A DNA stretch of 50,051 nt, from the NCBI GenBank assembly GCA_022824005.1, contig JAJEBG010000008.1, positions 1 through 50,051 on the forward strand, read 5' to 3'. The stretch comes from Paracoccaceae bacterium (lineage in GTDB: Bacteria > Pseudomonadota > Alphaproteobacteria > Rhodobacterales > Rhodobacteraceae). Shown here piece by piece: positions 12,000-20,445 of the stretch. A program made the position numbers and the translations under genes. Each line of letters opens with the position of its first letter. Position 1 is the stretch's first letter. The notes beneath the pieces are model-generated. The model worked only from the letters and a program-made list of their open reading frames with translations, was not told the DNA's origin and made no database searches.

Positions 12000-14330
12000 T
12001 TGCCTACATTTTCCCCCGAACTTGAAAATGCCATTCGCCGATCCATTGATCTTGCACGCGTTCGGCGCGATGAATACGCCTCACTCGACCATCTCTTGAT
12101 CGCGTTGCTTGACGAACCTACCGCCAAAGAGGTTCTGCAAGCCTGTGGTGTGAACCTGACTAAACTGAAAGGGCAGGTTGAGGAATATCTGCGACATTCG
12201 GCTCCTGCCCCTGAAACCACCGTCCCTCCTGACTGGAAACCGACACCGACAGCTGGATTTCAACGGGTGCTTTCTCGGGCCCTTGAGCATGTGAAGTCAG
12301 CCGGTAAAGACTTGGTCACCGGTGCCAACGTCCTGATCGCTATCTTTGGTGAACGCGAGAGCAATGCGGTACAGCATCTGCATGATGCCCACATGACGCG
12401 TTATGATGCCGTCAATTTTGTCTCGCACGGCATTGCCAAAAATCCACGCTACCAACCTCCTTCAGGGCCGTTATATGACAATGACGAGCGCATGAGCGGC
12501 TTGGCAGAGGGAGAGGCAAGCCACGGCGATTCGAAAGATTCGGCACTGAACAAATATTGTGTCAACTTGATGAACAAGGCAGAAGCTGGCGACATTGACC
12601 CGCTGATTGGGCGTGAGAAGGAAATCGATCGCTGTTTCAAAGTTTTGCTTCGACGCACCAAGAACAATCCCCTTCTGGTGGGTGATCCAGGAGTTGGAAA
12701 GACATCAATCGTTGAAGGAATCGCCCGTAAAATCTATGAGCAAAAGGTACCCAACGCGGTCGCCGATGCGGTAATTTATTCGCTCGATATGGGCGCGTTG
12801 TTGGCCGGCACCCGTTATCGAGGTGATTTCGAGGAACGTCTCAAAAGTGTCCTGAAGGAATTGGAAGCCATAAAAGGGGCTATCCTCTTTATTGACGAGA
12901 TTCACACGGTCGTAGGAGCGGGGGCCACCAGCGGCGGCTCAATCGACGCTTCATCCCTCCTTAAACCGGGATTACAAGGGGAAGGCTTAAGTTGTATCGG
13001 TTCAACCACCCACAAGGAATTCAAAAAATATTTTGAGAAAGACCGTGCTCTGGCCCGTCGGTTCCAGAAGATTGACATCGTTGAGCCCACGCCGACTGAA
13101 ACAGTCGAAATCCTTCGCGGTTTGCAGTATCGCTATGAGAGGCACCACGACGTTCGTTACACCAAAGGGGCCGTCAAGGCCGCGGTGGATCTCACAGGCC
13201 GCTACATTAATAATCGCCAATATCCAGACAAGGCGATTGATGTCATTGATGAGGCCGGCTCGGCGCAACGGCTGCTGCCATTAGCTCGACGGCGCAAGAC
13301 AATCCGAAAAAATGAAATTGAAGATATTGTCGCTTTGATGGCGCGCATTCCATCACGGCGCATGTCGCGCACTGACCGAGATCTTCTACAAGAGCTCGAA
13401 ACCAACCTCAAAAGCGTCGTGTTCGGTCAAGATGAGGCTCTGATGTCGCTCGCCGCGGCCATCAAACTGAGTCGGGCGGGTTTGCGTGATGCAGAAAAAC
13501 CCGTGGGTTCGTATTTGTTTGCCGGGCCGACCGGTGTTGGAAAAACTGAATCAGCGCGCCAGTTGGCGGACACTTTGGGTGTAAAACTTCTGCGTTTTGA
13601 TATGTCCGAATACATGGAAAAACATGCCGTCTCTCGTTTGATCGGGGCGCCGCCAGGTTATGTCGGATTCGATCAAGGAGGCCTGCTCACAGATGGTGTC
13701 GATGAAAATCCCCATTGTGTACTGTTGCTTGATGAAGTTGAAAAAGCGCATCTAGATGTCACCAATATCCTTCTACAGGTCATGGACCATGGCAAACTGA
13801 CGGACCATTCTGGACGAACGGTCGATTTTCGCAATGCGATCCTTATCATGACGACCAATGCCGGCGCGGCTGAACAAGCCAAGGAGGCGGTCGGCTTTAT
13901 GCGGGAGAGCCGTGAGGGCGAAGATATCGCTGCCATCGAAAAATTATTTACGCCAGAATTTCGTAATCGATTGGATGCCATCATCAGTTTCAAACCGCTT
14001 GATATTAAAACGGTGATGCGCGTCGTCGAGAAATTTGTCGATCGTTTGGAAGCACAACTCTTTGAGCGCAATGTCCAGATTGAAGTGTCTGAAGCGGCGC
14101 TGCGCTGGCTTGCGGAGAAGGGCTATGACCCCAAAATGGGTGCACGCCCCTTAGAGAGATTGGTGCAAAACCATATTAAGAAAAATCTCGCTGATGAGAT
14201 TCTTTTTGGACAATTAAAACAGGGCGGGCTTGTCAAAGTGCGATTGACCAATAACGAAATCAAACTTGATTTTGTTGGCCGCCAGCCGCGCCGACTTACC
14301 AATCAAAAGAAAGAGACAATTGAGACATAA
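12000..14330 (+). CDS. clpA: ATP-dependent Clp protease ATP-binding subunit ClpA
   Basis: ClpA is the AAA+ unfoldase that feeds substrates to ClpP. The protein has the N-terminal Clp_N repeats (LENAIRRSIDLARVRRDEYA), a first AAA module with GDPGVGKTS and a second with GPTGVGKTE, and the ClpB_D2 C-terminal domain. I choose the TTG at 12000 (product MPTFSPELE, 776 residues). It matches the usual ClpA N-terminus and has AGCGGAG about 8 nt upstream; an earlier TTG at 11994 would leave that element only about 2 nt away. The adaptor gene clpS, usually just upstream in this class, is not in the 155-bp gap after gloB. Confidence 0.96.
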   Translation: MPTFSPELENAIRRSIDLARVRRDEYASLDHLLIALLDEPTAKEVLQACGVNLTKLKGQVEEYLRHSAPAPETTVPPDWKPTPTAGFQRVLSRALEHVKSAGKDLVTGANVLIAIFGERESNAVQHLHDAHMTRYDAVNFVSHGIAKNPRYQPPSGPLYDNDERMSGLAEGEASHGDSKDSALNKYCVNLMNKAEAGDIDPLIGREKEIDRCFKVLLRRTKNNPLLVGDPGVGKTSIVEGIARKIYEQKVPNAVADAVIYSLDMGALLAGTRYRGDFEERLKSVLKELEAIKGAILFIDEIHTVVGAGATSGGSIDASSLLKPGLQGEGLSCIGSTTHKEFKKYFEKDRALARRFQKIDIVEPTPTETVEILRGLQYRYERHHDVRYTKGAVKAAVDLTGRYINNRQYPDKAIDVIDEAGSAQRLLPLARRRKTIRKNEIEDIVALMARIPSRRMSRTDRDLLQELETNLKSVVFGQDEALMSLAAAIKLSRAGLRDAEKPVGSYLFAGPTGVGKTESARQLADTLGVKLLRFDMSEYMEKHAVSRLIGAPPGYVGFDQGGLLTDGVDENPHCVLLLDEVEKAHLDVTNILLQVMDHGKLTDHSGRTVDFRNAILIMTTNAGAAEQAKEAVGFMRESREGEDIAAIEKLFTPEFRNRLDAIISFKPLDIKTVMRVVEKFVDRLEAQLFERNVQIEVSEAALRWLAEKGYDPKMGARPLERLVQNHIKKNLADEILFGQLKQGGLVKVRLTNNEIKLDFVGRQPRRLTNQKKETIET

Positions 14331-14342
14331 GCGGAAGATAAG

Positions 14343-14371
14343 AAAGGCGGGCGCTATGAGCACCCGCCTTT
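14343..14371. terminator. bidirectional terminator between clpA and the phasin gene
   Basis: AAAGGCGGG (14343-14351) pairs with CCCGCCTTT (14363-14371), a G+C-rich 9-bp stem with an 11-nt loop. It begins 12 bp after the clpA stop and lies downstream of the convergent phasin gene. Flanking T residues are short on both strands. Confidence 0.65.
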
Positions 14372-14405
14372 AAGCTGTGCAACTAGGAGGAGGATTCCAC
14401 AGCTT
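14372..14405. repeat. second hairpin with an AGGAGGAGGA loop
   Basis: AAGCTGTG (14372-14379) pairs with CACAGCTT (14398-14405), a perfect 8-bp stem abutting the clpA-side terminator. The 18-nt loop contains AGGAGGAGGA on the plus strand. It lies 15 bp beyond the phasin stop codon, so it probably helps end the phasin transcript; another role is possible. Confidence 0.5.
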
Positions 14406-14420
14406 TGAGAAACAGCAAAA

Positions 14421-14783
14421 TTACTTGGCGTTGCCGAGCAAGATGTCCGTCGACTCCGCTTGAGCTTGTTTAGCGATCTCCGTGTAGGCCGTGAGATGCT
14501 CAACCGCCGATTCAACACTCGCTGATGTTACTTCTTTGGCAGTCTTGGTGAACTCGTCGAAATTTTGATGGGCTTCAAACACCTGTTTGGCACGTCCGAG
14601 CGATTCAAGAGTCCACTTGCCGGTTTGTTCATTGCATTTTTCAACCGCTTTGATAGCCGTCATGGCGATCGCCTCGCCTGTTATTGCCGACTTGCGGGCC
14701 GCTTCCGAGATTGACGCAGGATCAATTGGATAACGCGAAAACGCGTCGAACCAAGCGGTGGTCACTTTGTCAAATTTGGTCAT
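14421..14783 (-). CDS. phasin family protein (PHB granule-associated)
   Basis: Phasins coat polyhydroxyalkanoate granules. The 120-residue product from the ATG at 14783 is almost entirely amphipathic helix and low in aromatics after residue 15. Its phasin_2-like pattern is TKFDKVTTAWFDAFSRYPID, then long A/E/K/T-rich helices. GGAGA lies 6-7 nt upstream of this ATG, so I prefer it to a start 21 bp earlier. Two PhaR-type operator sites lie 52-92 bp upstream, which supports a role in PHB metabolism. No pha synthesis gene is in the window. Confidence 0.75.
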   Translation of the reverse strand: MTKFDKVTTAWFDAFSRYPIDPASISEAARKSAITGEAIAMTAIKAVEKCNEQTGKWTLESLGRAKQVFEAHQNFDEFTKTAKEVTSASVESAVEHLTAYTEIAKQAQAESTDILLGNAK

Positions 14784-14834
14784 TTCGGTCTCCGTACAAA
14801 TCATATCTGTTGTGTCTGGAATTGCATTTATATG

Positions 14835-14875
14835 CCGCGATGCAGCATGTCAAGACCAAAAATGCTGCGATGCAG
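14835..14875. promoter_or_regulatory. paired PhaR-type operator sites upstream of the phasin gene
   Basis: CTGC-GAT-GCAG at 14865-14875 matches the CTGC-N3-GCAG element described for the PHB repressor PhaR of Paracoccus. A second copy, CCGC-GAT-GCAG at 14835-14845, differs in one base. The start-to-start distance is 30 bp, close to three helical turns. Both lie upstream of the minus-strand phasin start, where PhaR is known to repress phasin genes. Confidence 0.6.
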
Positions 14876-14886
14876 TATTTTTTTTT

Positions 14887-17088
14887 CTAAAGGAGACTTT
14901 TTAGTCGGGAGAGGCGTGGACGCCCGCTACTACGGCCATGCACCGCTATACGGATGGCTTCACTTTGCCCCACGAGGACAACCAAGTTCTTGCCGCGGGT
15001 CACGCCTGTGTAAAGGAGTTTACGTTTTAGCATCACATAGTGCTGGTTCATGATGGGAATGACCACAGCGGGAAATTCGGATCCTTGGCTCTTGTGAATA
15101 GTGACCGCGTAGGCCGGCATGACACCATCAAGATTGTTAAACTCCATCTCAACCAATCGACCATCAAAATCAATGTTCACCGATTCATTGTCGGCGTCGA
15201 TATCAACGACAAAGCCAATATCGCCATTAAAGACCGAATCCTCGTAATTATTATGGGTTTGCATCACTTTATCACCAATGCCGTAAGAGCGACCGTAACG
15301 CTCAACGATTTTTTGCCGATCCGGATTCAAGGCATTTTGCAACTGCCGATTCAACGATTGGACTCCGACTGAGCCTCGGATCATCGGACACAGAACCTGT
15401 GTGTCGCGAACCGGATCCATACCAAATCGGTCGGGAATCCTCTCGCAAACCAGTTTAAGTACTTTTTCCACCGCGTCTTCGGGCTCCTCCGCGGGGACAA
15501 AATAGAAATCACTACCTTCAGCCGGCCGGCCAAGATCAGGAATGGTACCAGAATTGATTCGGTGCGCATTCAGAATGATGCGACTAGCGGCCGCTTGTCT
15601 AAACACCTCAATTAAGCGGAAGACCGGCACGCAACCGGAGTCGATAATATCCCCCAACACACGCCCAGGCCCCACTGAAGGCAATTGGTCGACATCCCCG
15701 ACCAAAATCACTGCGGCATGGCTCGGCACCGCCGATAAGAGGGCACTCATCAGACTAGCATCAACCATCGACGCTTCGTCGACAATCAAGAGATCGCATT
15801 TCAGAGGCGAATCAGAATCATGATGGAAACGGCCGTTTTTGGGTTCAAATTGAAGTAAACGGTGAACGGTCAAGGCCGGCCGCCCGGTCGCTTCAGACAT
15901 GCGCCTCGCCGCTCGCCCGGTTGGCGCACACAAATTGATTTTGACATTGACCGCTGAAAGAATTTTTAAGATCGCGTTGACAATCGTCGTCTTACCCACG
16001 CCGGGGCCGCCAGTGATGACAGTAAATTTCTCTGACACCGCGACACGAATCGCTTTCTCTTGACTATCACCAAGTTCAAATTCGCTGCCTCTCTCAACCC
16101 ATGGGATCGCCAGATCACAATCAATCGTCTTCCATGGAGGATGACCTTCACGCAGGGCTTTCACTCGATTCGCGATCTCTTCCTCAGCGAGAAATATCTC
16201 CGGTAAAAACGCGCATATCTTGTTCTCCTCAATGACCGACTTCACCATACCCCCATCTTCAAATTCGGCATCAATCCCCTCATTGGCCAAATCCACATTG
16301 ATGCCAAGAAGTTCCGCCGCCCCATCGGCTAGTTCAGCGACACTCATGCCGCAATTTCCTTGATTGGCGGCCTCACCAAGAAGATGAAGCAATCCCGCCC
16401 GAACCCGGCGAATATCGTTCGGCTCAAATCCTGTCTTGAGGGCAATCGTGTCGGCGGTTCTAAATCCTACACCTCTGATATCACGCGAGAGCTGGTAGGG
16501 ATTTTTGGCCACCTTTTTGATAGTCGATTGTCCATAGGCTTGGTAGATTCGGTTGGCCAATCCGCCGCCGATGCCATGATTGTGCAAAAACAACAACGTA
16601 TCACGACGGTGACTATCACGATCCCATGTCTCTTTTATTTTCTGGGCACGTTTCTTTCCAATGCCGCTGACTTCGAGAAGACGTTTGGGTTCAAATTCCA
16701 CTACATTGAACAGTTGATCGCCGAAAGTTTTGACCAGTTTCTCCGCGTAAACCTCGCCAATCCCATCAATGGCTTTCGAACTGAGATAGGTCTTCATGCC
16801 GCTCTCCGTCGACGGCTGCGACGGATGGATCAATTCGGCCGAGAATTGGCGGCCAAATTTCTTGTGTTTCCGCCATTTGCCTGTGGCTGTGACGACTTCG
16901 CCCTCGTTCAGCTCTGGCCCTTGACCGACGACTTTGATGGGATCAACAAACCCCTGCGCTTCAAGAAGAAGTACGTTAAAACCACTATCCTTGGCACGAA
17001 AAACAATCCGTTTGACGGTGCCTGAGACAGAACTGAGAGATTCTCTTTGATCCTCACTTTTGGTGATGGGTTTCTCTTCCGCCGCCAT
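14887..17088 (-). CDS. recD2: ATP-dependent RecD2-like helicase (SF1B)
   Basis: RecD2 is a 5'-3' DNA helicase found without RecBC. The 733-residue product has the long N-terminal region typical of RecD2, with helix-hairpin-helix motifs such as VSGIGKKRAQKI and IRGVGFRTADTIALKTG. Walker A GGPGVGKTT follows at 360-368, then LLIVDEASMVD (motif II) and GDVDQLPSVGPG (motif III). The UvrD_C_2-like motif AYAVTIHKSQGSEF and the end YTGVTRGKNLVVLVG complete the helicase core. All motor motifs appear intact. It is encoded alone. Confidence 0.93.
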   Translation of the reverse strand: MAAEEKPITKSEDQRESLSSVSGTVKRIVFRAKDSGFNVLLLEAQGFVDPIKVVGQGPELNEGEVVTATGKWRKHKKFGRQFSAELIHPSQPSTESGMKTYLSSKAIDGIGEVYAEKLVKTFGDQLFNVVEFEPKRLLEVSGIGKKRAQKIKETWDRDSHRRDTLLFLHNHGIGGGLANRIYQAYGQSTIKKVAKNPYQLSRDIRGVGFRTADTIALKTGFEPNDIRRVRAGLLHLLGEAANQGNCGMSVAELADGAAELLGINVDLANEGIDAEFEDGGMVKSVIEENKICAFLPEIFLAEEEIANRVKALREGHPPWKTIDCDLAIPWVERGSEFELGDSQEKAIRVAVSEKFTVITGGPGVGKTTIVNAILKILSAVNVKINLCAPTGRAARRMSEATGRPALTVHRLLQFEPKNGRFHHDSDSPLKCDLLIVDEASMVDASLMSALLSAVPSHAAVILVGDVDQLPSVGPGRVLGDIIDSGCVPVFRLIEVFRQAAASRIILNAHRINSGTIPDLGRPAEGSDFYFVPAEEPEDAVEKVLKLVCERIPDRFGMDPVRDTQVLCPMIRGSVGVQSLNRQLQNALNPDRQKIVERYGRSYGIGDKVMQTHNNYEDSVFNGDIGFVVDIDADNESVNIDFDGRLVEMEFNNLDGVMPAYAVTIHKSQGSEFPAVVIPIMNQHYVMLKRKLLYTGVTRGKNLVVLVGQSEAIRIAVHGRSSGRPRLSRLKSLL

Positions 17089-17433
17089 TGATACTTTTAT
17101 TTCCTAATTCGTGCCCGCCCAGAAAGTACCCTATTTTTGACAAATCACCAAGAACCCGGGCAACAAAACCACTTCCGATGAATTAAGCCGGATTGGAACC
17201 GGTTTTCCATAAAAAACGCTTGGTTGCGAGAGGTGTCCAAAAAAAACGGCCCGTTTTTGACCACCATGACAGACCTCCCCCCTCCCACATGATCCGATGG
17301 TTCAGAGCAAAGCCAAACTCGTCCTCAACAATGCACACCGGAACACCGAGTTCAAGCGGGCTTACGAAGTCTTCTACCTTGTTCTACTCAGATGTAGAAC
17401 CTCTACCACGGCGTCGAACTCCCCCATGGCATT
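17089..17433. other. intergenic stretch without a recognisable gene
   Basis: Between recD2 and the ATPase remnant there are only short overlapping frames with low-complexity R/P/H-rich translations. A plus-strand frame from 17297 (MVQSKAKLVLNNAHRNTEFK) is open, but I do not recognise it. It may be further decayed sequence belonging to the adjacent remnant. Confidence 0.4.
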
Positions 17434-17998
17434 TCCCGCGCACAGACTTTGCCGAGCGCGTCATGCAATCCCTCATCGACGGAGAATCCACTGCCCTAAC
17501 CTCTTCGCACCACGACGGACGGGCAAAACGCAATTCCTAGTGCACGATCTAGCACCAGTCGCCGAGCGGCGCAAATGCACCGTCGTCTATGCAAGTTTCT
17601 AGCAAACAGCCGATACCCCTGTAGCCACCCTCACCCACGCGATCGACGGCGCTATGAAAACAACTGGTTTCTGGCAACGCACAGGGAGCGCATTCTCCGG
17701 AATGAAGACCACGATCCGGACCAGCCTCGACAAACGACGTGACACAGCTCGCACCATTTTTACCGGGTCCAGTATGGATGTTTTCGAACAGGCAAGCCCC
17801 GTTCTTTCATTTCGGGAGCAATATTGGGCTGCCGTAGCTTGGCGAAGACTTCCTTAGGCACGTTCTTGCGGCTCACAAAAACGCCACGCAACGAGATGTG
17901 CCATTTGGACCCACGATGGATTTCTTCACACAGATCGACCACTCCCCTTTCATGATGCGCAGCGTTCTCGAACGCGGCCCTTCGGGAAAGCACTAGTC
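17434..17998 (+). pseudogene. decayed AAA/archaeal-type ATPase gene
   Basis: Three plus-strand frames carry consecutive pieces of one ATPase-like protein. Piece 1 is FPRTDFAERVMQSLIDGEST. After a frameshift near 17508, piece 2 contains the P-loop APRRTGKTQFLVHDLAPVAE and VVYASF. A TAG at 17599-17601 interrupts where a Trp would fit, and the frame then runs through DTPVATLTHAIDG to RTIFTGSS. After another shift near 17795, PFFHFGSNIGLP is followed by a stop and then MDFFTQIDHSPFMMRSVLER. A Walker B segment is missing between the P-loop piece and the FTGSS piece, suggesting an internal deletion. It is clearly non-functional. Confidence 0.65.
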
Positions 17999-18006
17999 CG
18001 GTCTCA

Positions 18007-20442
18007 TCACGGTTCTGTGAGTTTAAATTCTATTCGCCGATTACTGCGCCGCCCCTCCGCCGTGGTGTTTGTGGCCAAAGGCCTGAATTGGCCGAAACCC
18101 GTGGCGGCAAGTCGGTCAGATGGAAAACCATATTCAGCAATCAGATGTCGCACAACAGACAAAGACCGTGCTTGACTGAGTGCCCAATTATCCTCAAAAT
18201 CGGCTCCCGCCACCAAGGTTTGATTGTCCGTATGGCCGTCCACTCGCAGCACCCAATCGACCGCCTCAGGAAAATCATTGGCCAATTGCAAAATCAGCCG
18301 CGCGACTTCCGAAATTTCATCCTTTCCGTCTTCAGTCAATTCGGCCTCACCCGACTCAAAGAGGACTTCCGAGGCAAAAACAAATCGGTCTCCAATCACT
18401 TGAATGCCCGGCCGCCCTTCTAGAACTTTTCGTAATTGTCCGAAGAATTCTGATTTAAACCGCTCAAGGTCAAGTTTCTCCTTCTCCAACCTCTCGCGCT
18501 CGTCTTCCTCAAATTGCCGCAATCGCGCCTCACTTAACGCCCGTTGCGCCAACGCCTCATTGAGTTGCGTGCCGAGCGATTCAATTACCACCTGTGCTTC
18601 AGCATCATTGGCTTGCGAAGTCTCAAGAGAAAGTTGCACATTCTTAAGTTGAAGGCGCAATTCGGCCAATTGACGATTGAGGGAAGCGATTTCTTGTCGC
18701 GCCTGATCATTCTCGGCTTTTGCTTCGTCGGCCCCTACTCCAATCAATCGCCTTCGCCTCTCTGATTCTTGGGTCACGATACCGAGTTCAATCTTCAGTT
18801 GCTCAATTTCTTCAAGAGCCCGTAACCGCTGTTCTTCCTCGGTAGCGACGCGTGCGGTCTCAGTTTGCAATTTCTCTGACGATTCTTGCAATTCCTGAAT
18901 TAAACGATTGATCTCACTCTGCAGAGAGGTGATCTTCTCTCCCTGTACACTGGTCTCACTTAGCAATTTTTGTTCTATTTCTGAAAGTTCAACGAGACGA
19001 TTTTGACTCTCATCAAGGCGCGTTTTCATTTCACGTTGCAAACGGTCTAACTCCACCGCATCGTCGCGACGCCCAAGTCTTAACTCAACAACTTGATCTT
19101 TAAATTCTTCCTTTAATTCAGTGGCTACCTGAAGGTCTTGCTCTTTCTTATCTAATTCGTCACGCAATTGATTGACGAGACCATTCAAAGTTCCAATTTT
19201 ATCCTCAAGAGCTTTTAGGGATTGGCCCAATTCTTCATTGGTCTGCTCTAGCGCCGCCAACATCTCATTTAGCGAGACATTTTTCTTCTCCATTTCGGCA
19301 TTCTGTTCCTGCGACACATTTAGTCGAATTTCAAGCAAACTTTTTGCCGATTGAACGGTGCCTAATTCATCATTCAGCGTGGCAATTTCATTTTGCAGCT
19401 TTTCGACACTCTCTTGAAGTAAAAGATAATCCAACCGTTGCTGCCCGCTCGCGTCACGCGATTGCGTGAGTCTGAGGTTCAATTCTTCAATCTTCTGATT
19501 GGCCGCTTCTAGTTTTGATTGCGTCTCGCTGACCTCTTCGGCACGCGCCGCGCTCATCTCAGTCTCGGAAGTCAAAGCCATCCGCAATTTTGTGATCAGA
19601 TTTTGTAACTCTGTCGTTTGACTTTCCATTTTGGCGATCAGCGCATTCTGTTGCTCTTTCTCAAGTCGCAACACTTGCAACAATTCTGAAAGCGTGAGTA
19701 TTTCGGCCTCTTGTTGGTCGCTCTTTGCTTCTGCCGCCGCACGTTGTTCAGAGAGATTGGCTTTTGTCTGTTCAAGTTCGGCATTAAGGTCTTTGAGGTC
19801 ACTCTTGAACTTTTCCACACGGCTTTCATATTCCGCCAGTTGCGCTAGTTGAGCCTTGATGTCATTGTCAGCGGAGATCAACTCGCTCTGCAACTTGGCT
19901 TCAGCTTCGCGTTGGACTTTATTTCTTTCTTCAGATTCCGCGAGCTGCCGCTCCAACTCGAGGCGGAGGGCCACAATCCTCTCTAAATCCGTGCGCATGA
20001 TCTCAACGGTGGCCGACGAGTCGGCTAGCGCCACCTCTAATGAGACGATCCGCTGTTCCTGCTGCCTGCTGAGATCGCTCAACTCTTTAATCTGCGCCTC
20101 CTGTTGAACGGAACGCTGCGTTGCGGCATTAAGTTCGCTCTGAAGGCGATTGGCTTCTGTCTTTGAGAGGCCCAAATCCCCAAGCAATTTCTGAATTTGA
20201 TTGAACTGCTGCGTTAATTCAGCGTCCTTGATGGCAAGAGAATCGTTAAGATCAGCGATCAGCCGCTCACGTCGCAAGAGTTCGTCTGATTGAGACGCAA
20301 TCGTTCCGCTCAAGATATATTGTGCGATCATGAACATCGACAGGACGAACATAAAGACTAGCAACAGACCCGTCATCGCATCGACATAACCGGTCCAAAT
20401 TGATGATGTCACCCGCTGACCTGAGCGCCGCAACAGGGCCAC
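18007..20442 (-). CDS. MotB-like/OmpA-domain inner membrane protein with giant coiled coil
   Basis: The 811-residue protein has a MotB-like N-terminus: one membrane helix at about 22-44 preceded by YVDAMTGLLLV. Its Asp21 aligns with the ion-binding Asp of MotB. Residues 50-660 are Q/E/L-rich heptad sequence, an exceptionally long coiled coil. The C-terminal OmpA/peptidoglycan-binding domain contains LFESGEAELTEDGKDEI, VDGHTDNQ, LSQARSLSVV and EGRRSNRRIEFKL. The GTG start at 20442 follows AAGGAG that overlaps the end of the upstream MotA-like gene, so the two are translationally coupled. Related pairs are common in alphaproteobacteria and have no settled function. It superficially recalls ZorB, but in Zorya the long tail is in ZorA. 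Confidence 0.85.
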   Translation of the reverse strand: MALLRRSGQRVTSSIWTGYVDAMTGLLLVFMFVLSMFMIAQYILSGTIASQSDELLRRERLIADLNDSLAIKDAELTQQFNQIQKLLGDLGLSKTEANRLQSELNAATQRSVQQEAQIKELSDLSRQQEQRIVSLEVALADSSATVEIMRTDLERIVALRLELERQLAESEERNKVQREAEAKLQSELISADNDIKAQLAQLAEYESRVEKFKSDLKDLNAELEQTKANLSEQRAAAEAKSDQQEAEILTLSELLQVLRLEKEQQNALIAKMESQTTELQNLITKLRMALTSETEMSAARAEEVSETQSKLEAANQKIEELNLRLTQSRDASGQQRLDYLLLQESVEKLQNEIATLNDELGTVQSAKSLLEIRLNVSQEQNAEMEKKNVSLNEMLAALEQTNEELGQSLKALEDKIGTLNGLVNQLRDELDKKEQDLQVATELKEEFKDQVVELRLGRRDDAVELDRLQREMKTRLDESQNRLVELSEIEQKLLSETSVQGEKITSLQSEINRLIQELQESSEKLQTETARVATEEEQRLRALEEIEQLKIELGIVTQESERRRRLIGVGADEAKAENDQARQEIASLNRQLAELRLQLKNVQLSLETSQANDAEAQVVIESLGTQLNEALAQRALSEARLRQFEEDERERLEKEKLDLERFKSEFFGQLRKVLEGRPGIQVIGDRFVFASEVLFESGEAELTEDGKDEISEVARLILQLANDFPEAVDWVLRVDGHTDNQTLVAGADFEDNWALSQARSLSVVRHLIAEYGFPSDRLAATGFGQFRPLATNTTAEGRRSNRRIEFKLTEP

Positions 20443-20445
20443 AAA

